The notes: a model not told the origin generated them from the sequence alone. DNA of 64,000 nucleotides from Natrarchaeobius chitinivorans (GCF_003841505.1 NZ_REGA01000012.1:1-64000), one strand, 5' to 3'; shown: positions 26,312 to 35,761, counted from the first letter of the stretch. Made by a program: numbers and translations.

Positions 26312-26563
26312 ATGACAGATGAAGACGAAATCCGCGAGCAGATGATCGACGCGTTCGAAGGCGCCGATTACCCGATCTCGAGTCCGATGGATCTCGTTCC
26401 GGCGCTCCCGGACGGACCCGGAACGAAATTCGAGTCCGGGGAGTTCTCGATGACGGCGATGGAACTGAATACGAAGACCTCCGGCGGTGAGTTCCCATAC
26501 GACGACGTCGAGACGTTCGTCGACGACGTCATCGAGGATCTCAAAGAGCAAGGCGAATTGTAG
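26312..26563 (+). CDS. MTH865-family protein
   Basis: 83 residues with DEDEIREQMIDAFEGADYPI, SPMDLVPALPDGPGTKF and YDDVETFVDDVIEDL, matching the small helical MTH865 (DUF) family found in archaea. Its role is unknown. ATG 26312 is preceded by a TATA-like box at the leaderless distance. Confidence 0.8.
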   Translation: MTDEDEIREQMIDAFEGADYPISSPMDLVPALPDGPGTKFESGEFSMTAMELNTKTSGGEFPYDDVETFVDDVIEDLKEQGEL

Positions 26564-27086
26564 CTCCCAGTTCGAAACGAATCCCCGGAAATCAGTTCCG
26601 TCACACCTTGACTCGTCTGTGTCTGTGCCGACAAATCGTCACGACACACCGCCGGAGTGATCCGGCCTCTGTTATGGAAACCGGGAGACGACAAACGGAA
26701 GAATCGCGCTCCCAGGGTACCGACGGAGTCCGTGTGGATTCGGCGAGCGAAACACCTCTCATACGGTTTACTGTCAGTCCTTACCGGCGCACCCGCCGCC
26801 CGAGTGGTCTGCATAAGTTCTGAACAAGCACCAAAGCTCGCTCAGGATCTTCTCTTTTCGGACGTGGTTTGCTCTCTCACTCAAGGGGTTCAGCTGTTGC
26901 GCTGATCACTCTGGTCGCGGGTGCGCCGGTAAACAGTGACAGTAATCCGTATCACGTGACGACCGCCGGAACGCGACGACGACAGCTCAACACCGGACCA
27001 TCGGGTTTTTTATCCTACAACATTATTTTGAGTAGAAGGGAGAGGTGCGCTTGGAGAGTGAGATCCGGCGCGACCCTCCGAAACGC
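26564..27086. other. Long intergenic region with an interrupted family B repeat
   Basis: Nothing that looks coding. The notable content is the split family B repeat (26759-26954). Before ATG 27087 a stretch (27005-27040, TTTTTTATCC and ATTATTTTGAG) is a plausible promoter for the Bat-like regulator. Confidence 0.5.
26759..26954. repeat. Family B repeat split by a 102-bp insertion
   Basis: Left half TCATACGGTTTACTGTCAG to CCGCCCGAGTGGTC; right half TGGTCGCGGGTGCGCC to CAGTAATCCGTATCA. Joining the halves restores a normal hairpin. The intervening 26810-26911 is bounded by the direct repeat TGGTC (26805-26809 and 26912-26916), which looks like a 5-bp target duplication. The insert has no evident inverted ends and no gene. 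Confidence 0.7.
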
Positions 27087-29084
27087 ATGGTGTCTATCGA
27101 CGGTATGAACGGTGACAGTGGTACCGGATTGATCGTCCTCGTAACCGACTCTCGAGGGGGAGAGTGCCGTACTGTCGAGGATCTGCGAGGTCGAACGGAG
27201 TACCGAGTTCGTCGTATTTCGGTCGACGCTCTCGGGAGCGTACTCGACGAGCGATGCCCGGACGGCATCGTACTGGCACTCGACGATCCCGAAACCGTTC
27301 GGGAACAGGGCGAACTGATCAACGGCCGGACGATAGACGTTCCGGTGGTCGTCGCACCCAGCGCCGGAGGGGAAGCACTCGCGATCGCTGCACTCCGTAT
27401 CCGGGCAGCCGAGTACGTTCGGTCGACCGCCGACCGGCGCGTCGATCGGATCGTCGAGGCCATCGAAGCCGACTCACACGCGGATCGAGTTCGGGACGAC
27501 GAATTTCGTCGGATCCTGGCCACCGAACTTCCCGACGAGGCCTTCGTCATCGGCGAAGACGGCACGTATCTCGAGGCGAGAGTTCGGCCGGAGTCGGAGG
27601 ATCTGTACGAGATGGACGCTGCGGACCTCGTCGGCATGGAACTCGAGGGCGTTTTCCCGAACGACACCGCAGAGACGCTCCAGGATTGTATCGACACCGC
27701 GATACGAACGGACGAAATCCAGTCGGTGGAGTACGACGCCCAGACGAACGACGACTGGCTTCGGTTCGAGGCCCGCGTCGTCCCGATCGACGGCTGGATC
27801 GACGGCCAACGCGCCGTCGTCTGGCTCGCACGGGAGATCACCGAACGAGTGAAACGCGAACTCGAACTCCGGGCTCGTCAGGCGGAACTCGAGACGTTGA
27901 ACCGGATCAACGCGATCGTGCGACAGGTGATCGAGACGCTGGTCGACGCCCCGAGCCGGAACGCGATCGAACGCGACGTCTGTCGACAGCTCGTCGATTC
28001 GGAACTGTACTGTGGCTCGTGGATCGCCGAGTGGACCGGTGACGGCCAGCTCAGATACCGGACCGGTGCCGGCGAAGCGACGGCCTACCTCGAGTACGTT
28101 CGCGAACGGACTCCCGACGGCAACCGCCCGTTCAGGCGGGCAGCGAGAACCGGTGAGATTCAGACGGAAAATTACGGTGTCGAGCGAGAATCGGTCCCCG
28201 AACCGCTTCGGGATGCCGTCCGCGAAGACGACGTGCGAGGCGTCGTCGCGGTTCCGATCACTCACGAGGGCACGGACTTCGGCGTCCTCACGGTCCTCGC
28301 CAGTCGCGACGATGCGTTCAGCGAGAGCGAGCGGGCCGGATTCAGACTGCTCGGCGAAACGATCGGATTTACGATCATGGCCGTCAAGAACCGCCAGCTG
28401 TTGTTCGCCGATACGGTCGTGGAACTCGAGTTTCGGATCGACGGCGGCGACACGTTCTCGTTCGACCTCTCCCGGGAGTACGATTGTACGTGTTCGCTCG
28501 AGTGGGCCGGGACGACCGCGAACGGACGTGCGTTCCAGTTCGTCACTATCGACGGTCTCGACGGGGAGACGGTGATCACGGAAGCCGCCGACCACGACTC
28601 GGTCGAGGAGTGTCGGCTCGTCCACGACGGTACCACCGGCTGTACGATCGAAATCCGCCTCTGTGAATCGGGCGTTCGGACGCTTACGAACCACGGCGTG
28701 ACGATCCGCGACGTGACGGTCGAAGACGACGTCGGCACCTGTCTGATCGAAGTCCCACAGAACGCAAACGTCAGGGAGGTCGCGGACGCGCTGTCCGCTG
28801 TCTACGAGAACACGGAACTGGCCGCCCGCCGCGAAGTCGACCGGGAAGTCCAGACCGCGGCCGAACGTCGCAACCGAATTCTCGACGAACTCACCGACCG
28901 ACAGCTCACGACCCTCCGACTCGCGTACTACGGCGGCTTTTTCGACTGGCCTCGCGAGAGTACCGGCGAAGAGGTCGCGGAGGCCATGGACGTCTCACCG
29001 CCGACGATGCACCAGCACCTTCGAAAGGGACTCAAAACGATTCTCGGCGAGTTCTTCGAGGCGGGTGCCGGGACGGTCGATTGA
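27087..29084 (+). CDS. Bat-like multi-domain transcriptional regulator
   Basis: 665 residues of the bacterioopsin-activator type. In order: a receiver-like but degenerate domain (~7-130; LIVLVTDSRG, DVPVVVAPSAG), a PAS domain (~145-265; GEDGTYLEARV to VVWLAREITERVK), a GAF domain (~285-445; YCGSWIAEW to LGETIGFTIMAVK), the Bat sensor/binding region (~450-600) and the C-terminal HTH_10 (LTDRQLTTLRLAYYGGFFDW, then GEEVAEAMDVSPPTMHQHLR). HTH_10 proteins in haloarchaea regulate genes in response to light, oxygen or other cues. ATG 27087 is chosen; GTG 27045 and ATG 27105 are alternatives. Confidence 0.85.
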   Translation: MVSIDGMNGDSGTGLIVLVTDSRGGECRTVEDLRGRTEYRVRRISVDALGSVLDERCPDGIVLALDDPETVREQGELINGRTIDVPVVVAPSAGGEALAIAALRIRAAEYVRSTADRRVDRIVEAIEADSHADRVRDDEFRRILATELPDEAFVIGEDGTYLEARVRPESEDLYEMDAADLVGMELEGVFPNDTAETLQDCIDTAIRTDEIQSVEYDAQTNDDWLRFEARVVPIDGWIDGQRAVVWLAREITERVKRELELRARQAELETLNRINAIVRQVIETLVDAPSRNAIERDVCRQLVDSELYCGSWIAEWTGDGQLRYRTGAGEATAYLEYVRERTPDGNRPFRRAARTGEIQTENYGVERESVPEPLRDAVREDDVRGVVAVPITHEGTDFGVLTVLASRDDAFSESERAGFRLLGETIGFTIMAVKNRQLLFADTVVELEFRIDGGDTFSFDLSREYDCTCSLEWAGTTANGRAFQFVTIDGLDGETVITEAADHDSVEECRLVHDGTTGCTIEIRLCESGVRTLTNHGVTIRDVTVEDDVGTCLIEVPQNANVREVADALSAVYENTELAARREVDREVQTAAERRNRILDELTDRQLTTLRLAYYGGFFDWPRESTGEEVAEAMDVSPPTMHQHLRKGLKTILGEFFEAGAGTVD

Positions 29085-29177
29085 CCGGAATGGACTGGCG
29101 TGCGTCAGTACCGCTATAAGACCGTATGTCCCGTCGGCGGGCGTTTCGCCGGCGTTCGGCCGACACTACCCCCCTCG

Positions 29178-29287
29178 TACAGATCGCCGTACTGATGTAC
29201 CGCTACACCCGCCACCCGGTGATGTACCGCCACATCCGTCGCCCGGCTCGCAGATGCGCCGAAACTGACGGACAGTAAACCGTATCA
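29178..29287. repeat. Family B repeat between convergent genes
   Basis: The minus-strand reading starts with TGATACGGTTTACTGTCCG, where TGA (29285-29287) is the hutH stop codon. The other arm contains two GATGTACCGCYACA units and a degenerate end near 29178. It fills most of the gap between the Bat-like gene and hutH. Confidence 0.65.
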
Positions 29288-30916
29288 GTCGGTCGCCTGT
29301 TCGAGTTCGTCGGCGACCACTCCGTCGGAGACGAGGTCGGCAACCCGCTGTACGTCGTCGGCCGGGGACCGATCGCCGGAAAGCGGTGGGACGACGTCCC
29401 GGATCAGGTCGTAGAGCGCCCCCGTTCCCATGCCGAGCGAGAGGCGGTCGGTCGTATCGAAGGCGTCCTGGACGTACTCCGCGGCCTCGGCGGCACAGAC
29501 CAGTTCGGCGGCGACGACCCAGGTCGCGTCCTCGAGTGCCCGCCGGACGTGAAAGGCGGACTGGGCACTCATGCTGACGTGATCTTCCTGCCCGCCGCTG
29601 ACGGGCGTGTTGTCCGTCGACGCCGGCCCGAGCGAGCGCAACTCGTTGACGAGCGACGCAGCCGTGTACTGGACGATCATGTACCCCGATTCGACGCCGC
29701 CGTCCGCTGCGAGAAACGGAGGGAGATGGGGCTCTTGCAGGTTCGGATTCAACAGCCGGTCGATCCGCCGTTCGGCGATCGCCGCGAGGTCGACCAGCGC
29801 GAGACGGACGTACTCGAGGCGCGTTGCCAGCGGTGCGCCGTGGAAGTTCCCACCGGAGAGGACCGATGCGTTGTCGGTCCCCGACGCGCGCTCGTCGACG
29901 CGGTCGGCCGCGAAGACCAGCGGGTTGTCGGTCGCGCTGTTGAGTTCGATCTCGACGGCCTCCCAAAGGTGGGAAACGGCGTCCCTGACCGCCCCGTGGA
30001 CCTGGGGAAGACAGCGAAGCGAGTAGGCGTCCTGGACGCGATCGCAGTTGCGGTGGGCCTCGACGATATCGCTGCCCGCCGTGAACCGCCGGACGTTCGC
30101 CGCGGTCGTGCGCTGTCCCGAGTGCGGACGGACGTCCTGGATGGCGCGGTCTGACGTCGCGGTCGTCGCGAGCGTCGTCTCGGTGGTCAACGAACCGGCC
30201 CCGTCTGCGGCGAGGAGGAGACGTCGGCTGTCGACGACTGCCAACGCCGCCAGCCCGGTGGTCAACTGCGTGCCGTTGATCAGCGCCAGCCCCTCCTTCG
30301 GCGCGAGCGAGAGGGGCTCGAATCCGATCTCCTCGAGCGCTCGGTCACCGGCGAGGCGTTGTGCCGGCTCCGACCGGTCTGCGGTCGATTCGCCGGCCGC
30401 GGATTCCGCCCCCGCGGGCGGTTCGACGAACGCCTCGCCGTCGCCGATGAGGACGAGAGACAGGTGGGCAAGCGGCGCGAGGTCGCCGCTCGCGCCGAGG
30501 CTGCCTCGCGATCTGACGACCGGATGGACCCCGCCGTTACACATCGCGACGAGGTGATCGACGACGGCCTCGCGGATGCCGGAGTGGCCCGTCACGAGTG
30601 CGTTGATCCGAGCGACCATCATCGCCCGTACCTCCTCGCGGGTGAGCGTCCGACCCGCGCCGGCCGCGTGGCTGCGAAGGAGGTTGTGCTGGAGCGCCTC
30701 GAGTTTCTCCGGCGGTATCCGCTCGTCGACCAGTTCGCCAAAGCCGGTGTTGAGTCCGTACACCGGTTCGCCGCTCTCGACGACGTCCTCGACTCGCCGC
30801 CGCGACTCCCGAACGCGCTCGCGAGCGGCCTCCGAGACCTCGATTCGAACTCCGTCTCTTGCGACCGCGGCGACGGCTTCGGGCGTGAGGGTGTTTCCGT
30901 CCAGTTCGACGGTCAT
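29285..30916 (-). CDS. hutH: Histidine ammonia-lyase
   Basis: 543 residues; deaminates histidine to urocanate, the first step of histidine breakdown. GLNTGFGELVD (54-64), and SRGSLGASGDLAPLAHLS with Ala142-Ser143-Gly144 that cyclise into the MIO cofactor, are present, as are NGTQ and an NPLVF stretch. Residues ~165-200 carry a halophile-type acidic/Ala insert. No hutU, hutI or hutG is nearby, so the rest of the pathway is unlinked. The stop codon is inside a family B repeat. Confidence 0.94.
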   Translation of the reverse strand: MTVELDGNTLTPEAVAAVARDGVRIEVSEAARERVRESRRRVEDVVESGEPVYGLNTGFGELVDERIPPEKLEALQHNLLRSHAAGAGRTLTREEVRAMMVARINALVTGHSGIREAVVDHLVAMCNGGVHPVVRSRGSLGASGDLAPLAHLSLVLIGDGEAFVEPPAGAESAAGESTADRSEPAQRLAGDRALEEIGFEPLSLAPKEGLALINGTQLTTGLAALAVVDSRRLLLAADGAGSLTTETTLATTATSDRAIQDVRPHSGQRTTAANVRRFTAGSDIVEAHRNCDRVQDAYSLRCLPQVHGAVRDAVSHLWEAVEIELNSATDNPLVFAADRVDERASGTDNASVLSGGNFHGAPLATRLEYVRLALVDLAAIAERRIDRLLNPNLQEPHLPPFLAADGGVESGYMIVQYTAASLVNELRSLGPASTDNTPVSGGQEDHVSMSAQSAFHVRRALEDATWVVAAELVCAAEAAEYVQDAFDTTDRLSLGMGTGALYDLIRDVVPPLSGDRSPADDVQRVADLVSDGVVADELEQATD

Positions 30917-31270
30917 CGACGATCAACTCGGTAACTGATTCGTCTCGCGTGAGTTCCGATACCGGCCTCGGTCGAAGGGACCATATCCGACCCGTACGCT
31001 CGGGACGCTCAAGGAAATTCGGGTGATCCGAGAACACCGTCGGCCATTTCCCCAGGGGGCAGATCGGGTACAGTAATCCGTATGAAACGATTTCCACACC
31101 GGTCGCCGAGCCACCTGGCGATCGGGTGTGCAGTGACGTTCAGTGGCTACAGTACGCAGCTTCGTTCGGACTCCCGGACAGTCTCGATAGTATAAAAGTC
31201 TCCATTGTGAACCCGAGCGCCGATGTGGTCCAGACCGTATCGTCCGAACGAACATGACCGGCCGTCGCAG
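30917..31270. other. Intergenic region with a fused B/A repeat
   Basis: No gene is seen. The region 31066-31154 joins the right end of a family B repeat to most of a family A element; an AT-rich patch at about 31190-31205 (TATAAAAGTC) is a candidate promoter for the next gene. Confidence 0.5.
31066..31154. repeat. Chimeric family B / family A repeat
   Basis: GGTACAGTAATCCGTATGA (right end of family B) runs directly into AACGATTTCCACACC of family A, and the rest of the A hairpin follows to CAGTGGCTACAGTA. TGAAACG is shared at the junction. The left A terminus (TAGTAACAAC) is missing. Confidence 0.65.
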
Positions 31271-31564
31271 ATGGGGAGCGCCTGTGGTGACCGATCCGTG
31301 AACGTCGTCGAGTCCGTGTACGAGGCATCGAACGGTCGGTACTACACCGACTGGCAACTCCACCGGCGACTCGAGAGCGGGCGCTGGCGGCGCTGTCTCT
31401 CCCAGCGCGATCCCGATCGGCGACTGGTCGAGGCGGACGGCGGGGAACTGCTCTTTCTCACTCCCGTCGACCCGGAGGAGTTGCCGAACTGGACCGAAAT
31501 CCGTATCGAACGGCGAGCCGCCCACGTCGTCGAGACGCGCCAACCACTGTGCGGGCCGCGGTGA
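31271..31564 (+). CDS. Hypothetical haloarchaeal protein
   Basis: 97 residues from ATG 31271 (MGSACGDRSVNVVESVYEA...), followed by YTDWQLHRRLESGRWRRCL and ELLFLTPVDPEELPNWTEI. GTG and ATG codons farther upstream (31223) would lengthen it to 113 residues. The TATAAAAG box at about 31191 could serve either. I recognise no family; composition is more basic than typical for this genome. Confidence 0.45.
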   Translation: MGSACGDRSVNVVESVYEASNGRYYTDWQLHRRLESGRWRRCLSQRDPDRRLVEADGGELLFLTPVDPEELPNWTEIRIERRAAHVVETRQPLCGPR

Positions 31565-31625
31565 CTCGAGTCCCCTCTCTCCCTTTCGGTCATAAAACGT
31601 GAATATGGTAACCGATACATAGAGT

Positions 31626-32441
31626 GTGCTCCACTCGCTACCGAACCCCGTGAATCGGCGGCACGTGCTGGGAGCGCTCGGTTCGTTCGCCTCGGTCGGG
31701 ACGCTCGCGTACGCGACCCGCGACCCCGTCGAAACGCTCGAGTGTCGGATCTGGCTCTCCGAGCGCGCCGCCGAGTACGACCGCGTCGCAGACAGGGCAC
31801 TCGAGTACGTCCAACGGCTCCTCGAGTTCGAGTTCTGGTCTCTCGAGGCCTCGATCGGCGGGACCGTTTCGGTCTCCACCGAAGACGGGGCTCGCGTGAC
31901 GAGCGGCGGGGAGTGGCCGCTTGCCGTCACGATGGGAGCAGTCGGCTCCAGCGACCTCGACCCCGTCGCGGACGTCAACCTCCTCGTTACGGACGGCCAG
32001 ATGAAGCGGGCACCGACGGGGTACGGGCTGCCACACATTGCCTCCGTCGGCGGTGCGCGGTACATCGACCGACTCCCTCCTTTCGACGAACTCGTCGGTT
32101 CGGGCCCCGAGGGAGACGTCGACCGACGACTCGTTGCGCTGACGACGCCGACGCGGACGATGCAGGTGCTCCTCCACGAGGTGGGTCACGCGCTGGGGTT
32201 GCACCACGACCACGGCGTCGCATTTCGCTACGGGGACGCCGTCGTGGCGACGCCGATGCTCAGCACCTACGCGTTCGATCCGGAGTATCGAGGCGATCGC
32301 TCACGGTGTGGAACGAACTACCCCGATCCGAACGGGCTAGAGCGACAGCTCAGTCTGGCGTTTTCCACCTGCGCACGTCGCGAACTCTCGACGTACAGCG
32401 GTGGAGTTCGGGTTCGAGACCAGTGTTGTGACGGTCTGTAA
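31626..32441 (+). CDS. Secreted zinc metalloprotease (metzincin type)
   Basis: 271 residues. After a basic start, RRHVLGALGSFASVGTLAYA (about 11-30) is a twin-arginine-like signal segment. The catalytic HEVGHALGLHH at 184-194 is the metzincin HExxHxxGxxH motif, with Glu185 as catalytic base. The C-terminal region has Cys pairs (CGTNYPDPNGL, CARR, CC) that may form disulfides outside the cell. Start is GTG 31626 or 31650; the latter begins MNRRHVLG. The substrate is unknown; matrixin- or archaemetzincin-like grouping is inference. Confidence 0.75.
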   Translation: MLHSLPNPVNRRHVLGALGSFASVGTLAYATRDPVETLECRIWLSERAAEYDRVADRALEYVQRLLEFEFWSLEASIGGTVSVSTEDGARVTSGGEWPLAVTMGAVGSSDLDPVADVNLLVTDGQMKRAPTGYGLPHIASVGGARYIDRLPPFDELVGSGPEGDVDRRLVALTTPTRTMQVLLHEVGHALGLHHDHGVAFRYGDAVVATPMLSTYAFDPEYRGDRSRCGTNYPDPNGLERQLSLAFSTCARRELSTYSGGVRVRDQCCDGL

Positions 32442-32758
32442 GGGTGACACCCGCACAATCCCGGTCGCCCGCTACGATCCCGGCCGTTTCGGGCAGATCG
32501 ACTCGTGCCGTTCTAACCGTCGACTGACGAGCGATATCGGCTCCCTCCGCACGAGTTCGCTCACCAGTCCAGGGTCAAAACGCCACTCGAGGGACTGCAG
32601 ACGAAGCGCCCTCACGAGATGCCGGTACGACCCCGATCGGTCTTCGATCGTATCGTCACCGAGTTACAACGCACCGACTCATACCGATTGCTGTCCCCGT
32701 CTACCGGAGCGCCCAGGACCGTCCCGCGGTCTTCGGAACCGACGTACAGCAGTCCGTA
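32442..32758. other. Intergenic region, convergent
   Basis: No coding signal in 32442-32678. The right part is a family B repeat (32679-32761). Short Arg-rich open frames in this stretch do not look like halophile proteins. Confidence 0.4.
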
Positions 32759-32761
32759 TCA
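32679..32761. repeat. Family B palindromic repeat, 83 bp
   Basis: Runs from TCATACCGATTGCTGTCCCC to GACGTACAGCAGTCCGTATCA. On the minus strand it opens with TGATACGGACTGCTGTACG, where TGA is the stop codon of the PhiH1-like regulator. The core GGAGCGCCC...GGTCTTCGG forms an imperfect hairpin. Confidence 0.75.
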
Positions 32762-33118
32762 CTCGCCGTCGCCGTTCCCGTCGGAGTCGTCGCCGCGGGC
32801 GAAACTCGCCTGGGCGTCGACAGTTTCGTCGACGTCTGCCGCGGACGGACCTTCGATGAGCGACTCGAAGTCGTCTGCGTCGTCGTACTGGTCCCGGTAA
32901 ACGAGTGCCGCTTTGCCGAGGGTCGTAATCTCGTACAGTCCCGATCGTTCGGCGGGACCGATTTTCTCTACGAGCCCGTAATCCTCGAGCACAGGCAGTC
33001 TCGTGTTGATGTTCTTTCGGCTTTTGCCCGTGTGGGCGGCGAGGTTCGTCGCGACGTTCCGGCCCTTGTCCTCCAGCGCATCGAGGATCAAGAAATCAGT
33101 TGGTTGTCGTAATTTCAC
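32759..33118 (-). CDS. PhiH1-repressor-like winged-helix protein
   Basis: 119 residues from GTG 33118: MKLRQPTDFLILDALEDKGRNV, LAAHTGKSRKNINTRLPVLEDYGLVEKIG and LYEITTLGKAALVY match the PhiH1-like repressor group of haloarchaea. The acidic Ser/Asp/Gly tail (about 85-119) is unstructured. The family name comes from a phage repressor, but chromosomal copies are common. Stop codon lies in a family B repeat. Confidence 0.85.
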   Translation of the reverse strand: MKLRQPTDFLILDALEDKGRNVATNLAAHTGKSRKNINTRLPVLEDYGLVEKIGPAERSGLYEITTLGKAALVYRDQYDDADDFESLIEGPSAADVDETVDAQASFARGDDSDGNGDGE

Positions 33119-33226
33119 GGTCGTTCACTCTCTAGACACACTATATTTCCAGTGGTAACTAATACTTTCGGCTCGTTCCGGTTAATTACCAATGGGGGTG
33201 GCTAACACTTTCCGGAATGGAGCGGC

Positions 33227-34129
33227 TCATCCATCACGACTTTTCGGGAAGTACTCGAGATCGATCTGTCCCCGTGACGGGTACGCTCTCGGGGGGTCCA
33301 CAGGGGTTTCGTCGCGTCGTCCGGACTGCTCGATCAGATCGACGCCGGCCGACCCGAGCCACTGTAAAAACGACACGACGTCGGTGGGCGAGCGAACTCG
33401 ACAGGATGCGGCGGACGGATCGTCGGCGCCGACGCGAACGCCGATCCCGGCTGGTTCGACGACGCGAAATGCCGACTCGTCGGTCACGTCGTCGCCGACG
33501 TACACCGTTGCCGCGTCGTCCGGCAGTCCGGATGCGATCAGTTCGACTGCGTTGCCTTTCCCCCACGGAATCGCAGGACCGATCTCGAGGACGCGTTTCC
33601 CCCGTGATAACTCGAGTTCGTCATCGCCGAACCGATCGAGGATCGTCGTCGTTCGTCGATGAACGATCGGCCGAAGGGGCTCCGGGACGTTTCTGGTGTG
33701 GACCGTCGCGGTCAAGCGCTTGTTTTCGATGCGACTACCGGGGACCGGGGAGAGAACGGGCTCGAGTGCCGAGCAAACCTCGTCGATCGAGGCGGCTCGT
33801 TTGCGAGCGATCGGGTGAACCGAAACCGCTCCGGAACGGGCGAGTTCGAGGCCGTGATTGCCGGCGTAGGCGTCCGCCTCGTCGATACGGTTCCGAACGT
33901 CCGGCAGGGACCGACCGCTGACGATGGCCGTCGAAACGGTCGGTTCCGCTACGAGTTCCGAGAGGGCCCGCTCGTTCGCCTCGAGGGGTGTCGCCTCGTC
34001 CGGTTCGTCGACGATCGGGGCGAGCGTTCCGTCGAAGTCGAGACAGACGAGCAGGTCCGATGCTCTGGCGAGGCGTGATCGAATCTGTGGCAGTTGCTCG
34101 TCGAGTCGTGGTGGCGGTTCCTCAGACAT
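33227..34129 (-). CDS. otsB: Trehalose-6-phosphate phosphatase
   Basis: 300 residues, HAD superfamily. LLVCLDFDGTLAPIVDEPDEA carries the catalytic Asp pair; TAIVSGRSLPDVR, AGNHGLE and VYVGDDVTDESAF are typical of OtsB. It removes phosphate from trehalose-6-phosphate, the product of the neighbouring otsA. Trehalose is a compatible solute used by some haloarchaea. It follows otsA with a 3-nt gap, so the two form an operon. Confidence 0.93.
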   Translation of the reverse strand: MSEEPPPRLDEQLPQIRSRLARASDLLVCLDFDGTLAPIVDEPDEATPLEANERALSELVAEPTVSTAIVSGRSLPDVRNRIDEADAYAGNHGLELARSGAVSVHPIARKRAASIDEVCSALEPVLSPVPGSRIENKRLTATVHTRNVPEPLRPIVHRRTTTILDRFGDDELELSRGKRVLEIGPAIPWGKGNAVELIASGLPDDAATVYVGDDVTDESAFRVVEPAGIGVRVGADDPSAASCRVRSPTDVVSFLQWLGSAGVDLIEQSGRRDETPVDPPRAYPSRGQIDLEYFPKSRDG

Positions 34130-34132
34130 GAC

Positions 34133-35761
34133 TCACACCCGTGGCGTATACTCGGGAGAGTCGGGGTCAGTGTCGGGATCCTGATCGATCGCTTCCGAAC
34201 TCGAGCCCTCGTGTATGCTTTGAATCCAGTCGAACTGGCTATCCATCCACGATCCGATGTCGTTTTCGAAGACGCGGTGTCGAAGCGTGTTCATCCGTCG
34301 CCGTCGCTCGTGGCGTGGCATCGACAGTGATTCGGCTATCCGTCGAGCGAAGGCGTCGGTGTCGGTCGGGTCGATACCGAGTGCGTGTGAGCCGAGTCGT
34401 TCGTATGCGCCGGTTCGATCGCTCAACAGCAACGCTCCGTCACAGTCGACACTCGCCGCCAGGTACTCCTGTGCGACGAGGTTCATTCCGTCGATGATCG
34501 GGCTTACGATCATCACGTCCGCCTGCCGGTACAGCGCACAGAGGTCGTCGGGTTCGACGTACTCCTCGGTGTAGACGATCGGTTTCCAGTCGCCGGATTC
34601 GAACCGTCCGTTGATTCGTTCGACTTCGTTTCGGACGAACTCCCCGTAGCGCTCGTACGTCGGGATTTCCGTGCGCGAGGGAGTCGCTTTCTGAACGAAC
34701 GTGAACTCGCCACACCAGTCGGGGTTGCGTTCGAAAAACCGCTCGAGCGCGGCCAGCCGTTCCGGAATACCTTTCGTGTAATCGAGGCGGTCGACGCCGA
34801 GCCCGACGACGGTTTCCTCCGAGACCGCGTCCGTCAAAAGCGCCGACGGATTCCGTCGATCGGCTGCACGTGCGCGCCGGTCGAAAGACGCGGCGTCGAC
34901 ACCCATCGGCGTTGCGACGACCGTCGTCGGCTCGCCCTCGTAGCGGACGAGTCGCTGGTCCCGGTCGACTGTCGCGTTCGGAACGTATCTCTGTACGCAC
35001 TCGAGGAAGTTCTCCACGTATCGATCCACGTGAAAGCCGAGCAGATCGTTTCCGAGCACCCCCTCCAGCACATCGACGCCGGCGGGGCAATCCCGGAAGG
35101 TTTCGGGCGCCGGCCACGGGATGTGCCAGAACTGTGCGACGGTTGCCGAAGGCGGGATCGAATCACGGACGAGTCGCGGTGCGAGCGCGAAGTGATAGTC
35201 CTGAATCCAGACGACCGAGTCGTCGGTCGCGTGGTCCGCGACGGCAGACGCGAAGCGTTCGTTGACGGTTCGGTACCACTCGAAATCGGTCGGTCGATCC
35301 TCGAGGAGATCCGAGAAACCGTGGCAGATCGGCCAGAGAACGCGGTTGCTGAACCCGCGATAGTACGAGTCGACGGCCGCTTCCGAGAGGTCGAGTCGGT
35401 GGAGCGTGTACCCCTCCGAATCCGGCGGAACCGACACGCAGTTTCGGTCGTCGGTGACGTCGAAGTCGGCGCTGCCGTCACCCCAGGCGATCCAGGTTCC
35501 GTCGGTTCGCTTACAGACTGGGTCGAGACCTGCGGTCAGTCCGCCCGTCGGTTCGTCGACCGTCACCGATCGTTCGGTGTCGTCCTCCGCGTCGGCATCG
35601 TCGTACTCGTGGCGATACGGTTGCCGATTCGAGACGACGATGAGCGGGCCGGGACAGGCCGCTTCGTCGGAGGCGTCGTCGCTCGTTCGCCCTCGTCCGT
35701 CGCACCGCAACTGTCGGCTATACGGGTTCGTCAACGACAAACGCTCGTCGGGAAAGCGCAT
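34133..35761 (-). CDS. otsA: Trehalose-6-phosphate synthase
   Basis: About 542 residues from ATG 35761 (ATG 35836 would add 25). GT20 glycosyltransferase using UDP- or GDP-glucose and glucose-6-phosphate. Hallmarks: IVVSNRQPYRHE near the start, VWIQDYHFALAPRLVRD, AQFWHIPWPAPETFR, VGLGVDRLDYTKGIPERL and DGMNLVAQEYLA. The segment EDDTERSVTVDEPTGGLTAG includes the GGL loop that contacts the sugar nucleotide. Upstream DNA to 36141 holds no other gene. Confidence 0.93.
   Translation of the reverse strand: MRFPDERLSLTNPYSRQLRCDGRGRTSDDASDEAACPGPLIVVSNRQPYRHEYDDADAEDDTERSVTVDEPTGGLTAGLDPVCKRTDGTWIAWGDGSADFDVTDDRNCVSVPPDSEGYTLHRLDLSEAAVDSYYRGFSNRVLWPICHGFSDLLEDRPTDFEWYRTVNERFASAVADHATDDSVVWIQDYHFALAPRLVRDSIPPSATVAQFWHIPWPAPETFRDCPAGVDVLEGVLGNDLLGFHVDRYVENFLECVQRYVPNATVDRDQRLVRYEGEPTTVVATPMGVDAASFDRRARAADRRNPSALLTDAVSEETVVGLGVDRLDYTKGIPERLAALERFFERNPDWCGEFTFVQKATPSRTEIPTYERYGEFVRNEVERINGRFESGDWKPIVYTEEYVEPDDLCALYRQADVMIVSPIIDGMNLVAQEYLAASVDCDGALLLSDRTGAYERLGSHALGIDPTDTDAFARRIAESLSMPRHERRRRMNTLRHRVFENDIGSWMDSQFDWIQSIHEGSSSEAIDQDPDTDPDSPEYTPRV

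Noticed and set aside
26608-26905. Small Arg-rich frames in the long gap before the first Bat-type gene
   Set aside because: They run through repeat halves and the 102-bp insert, lack halophile composition and have no start signals.
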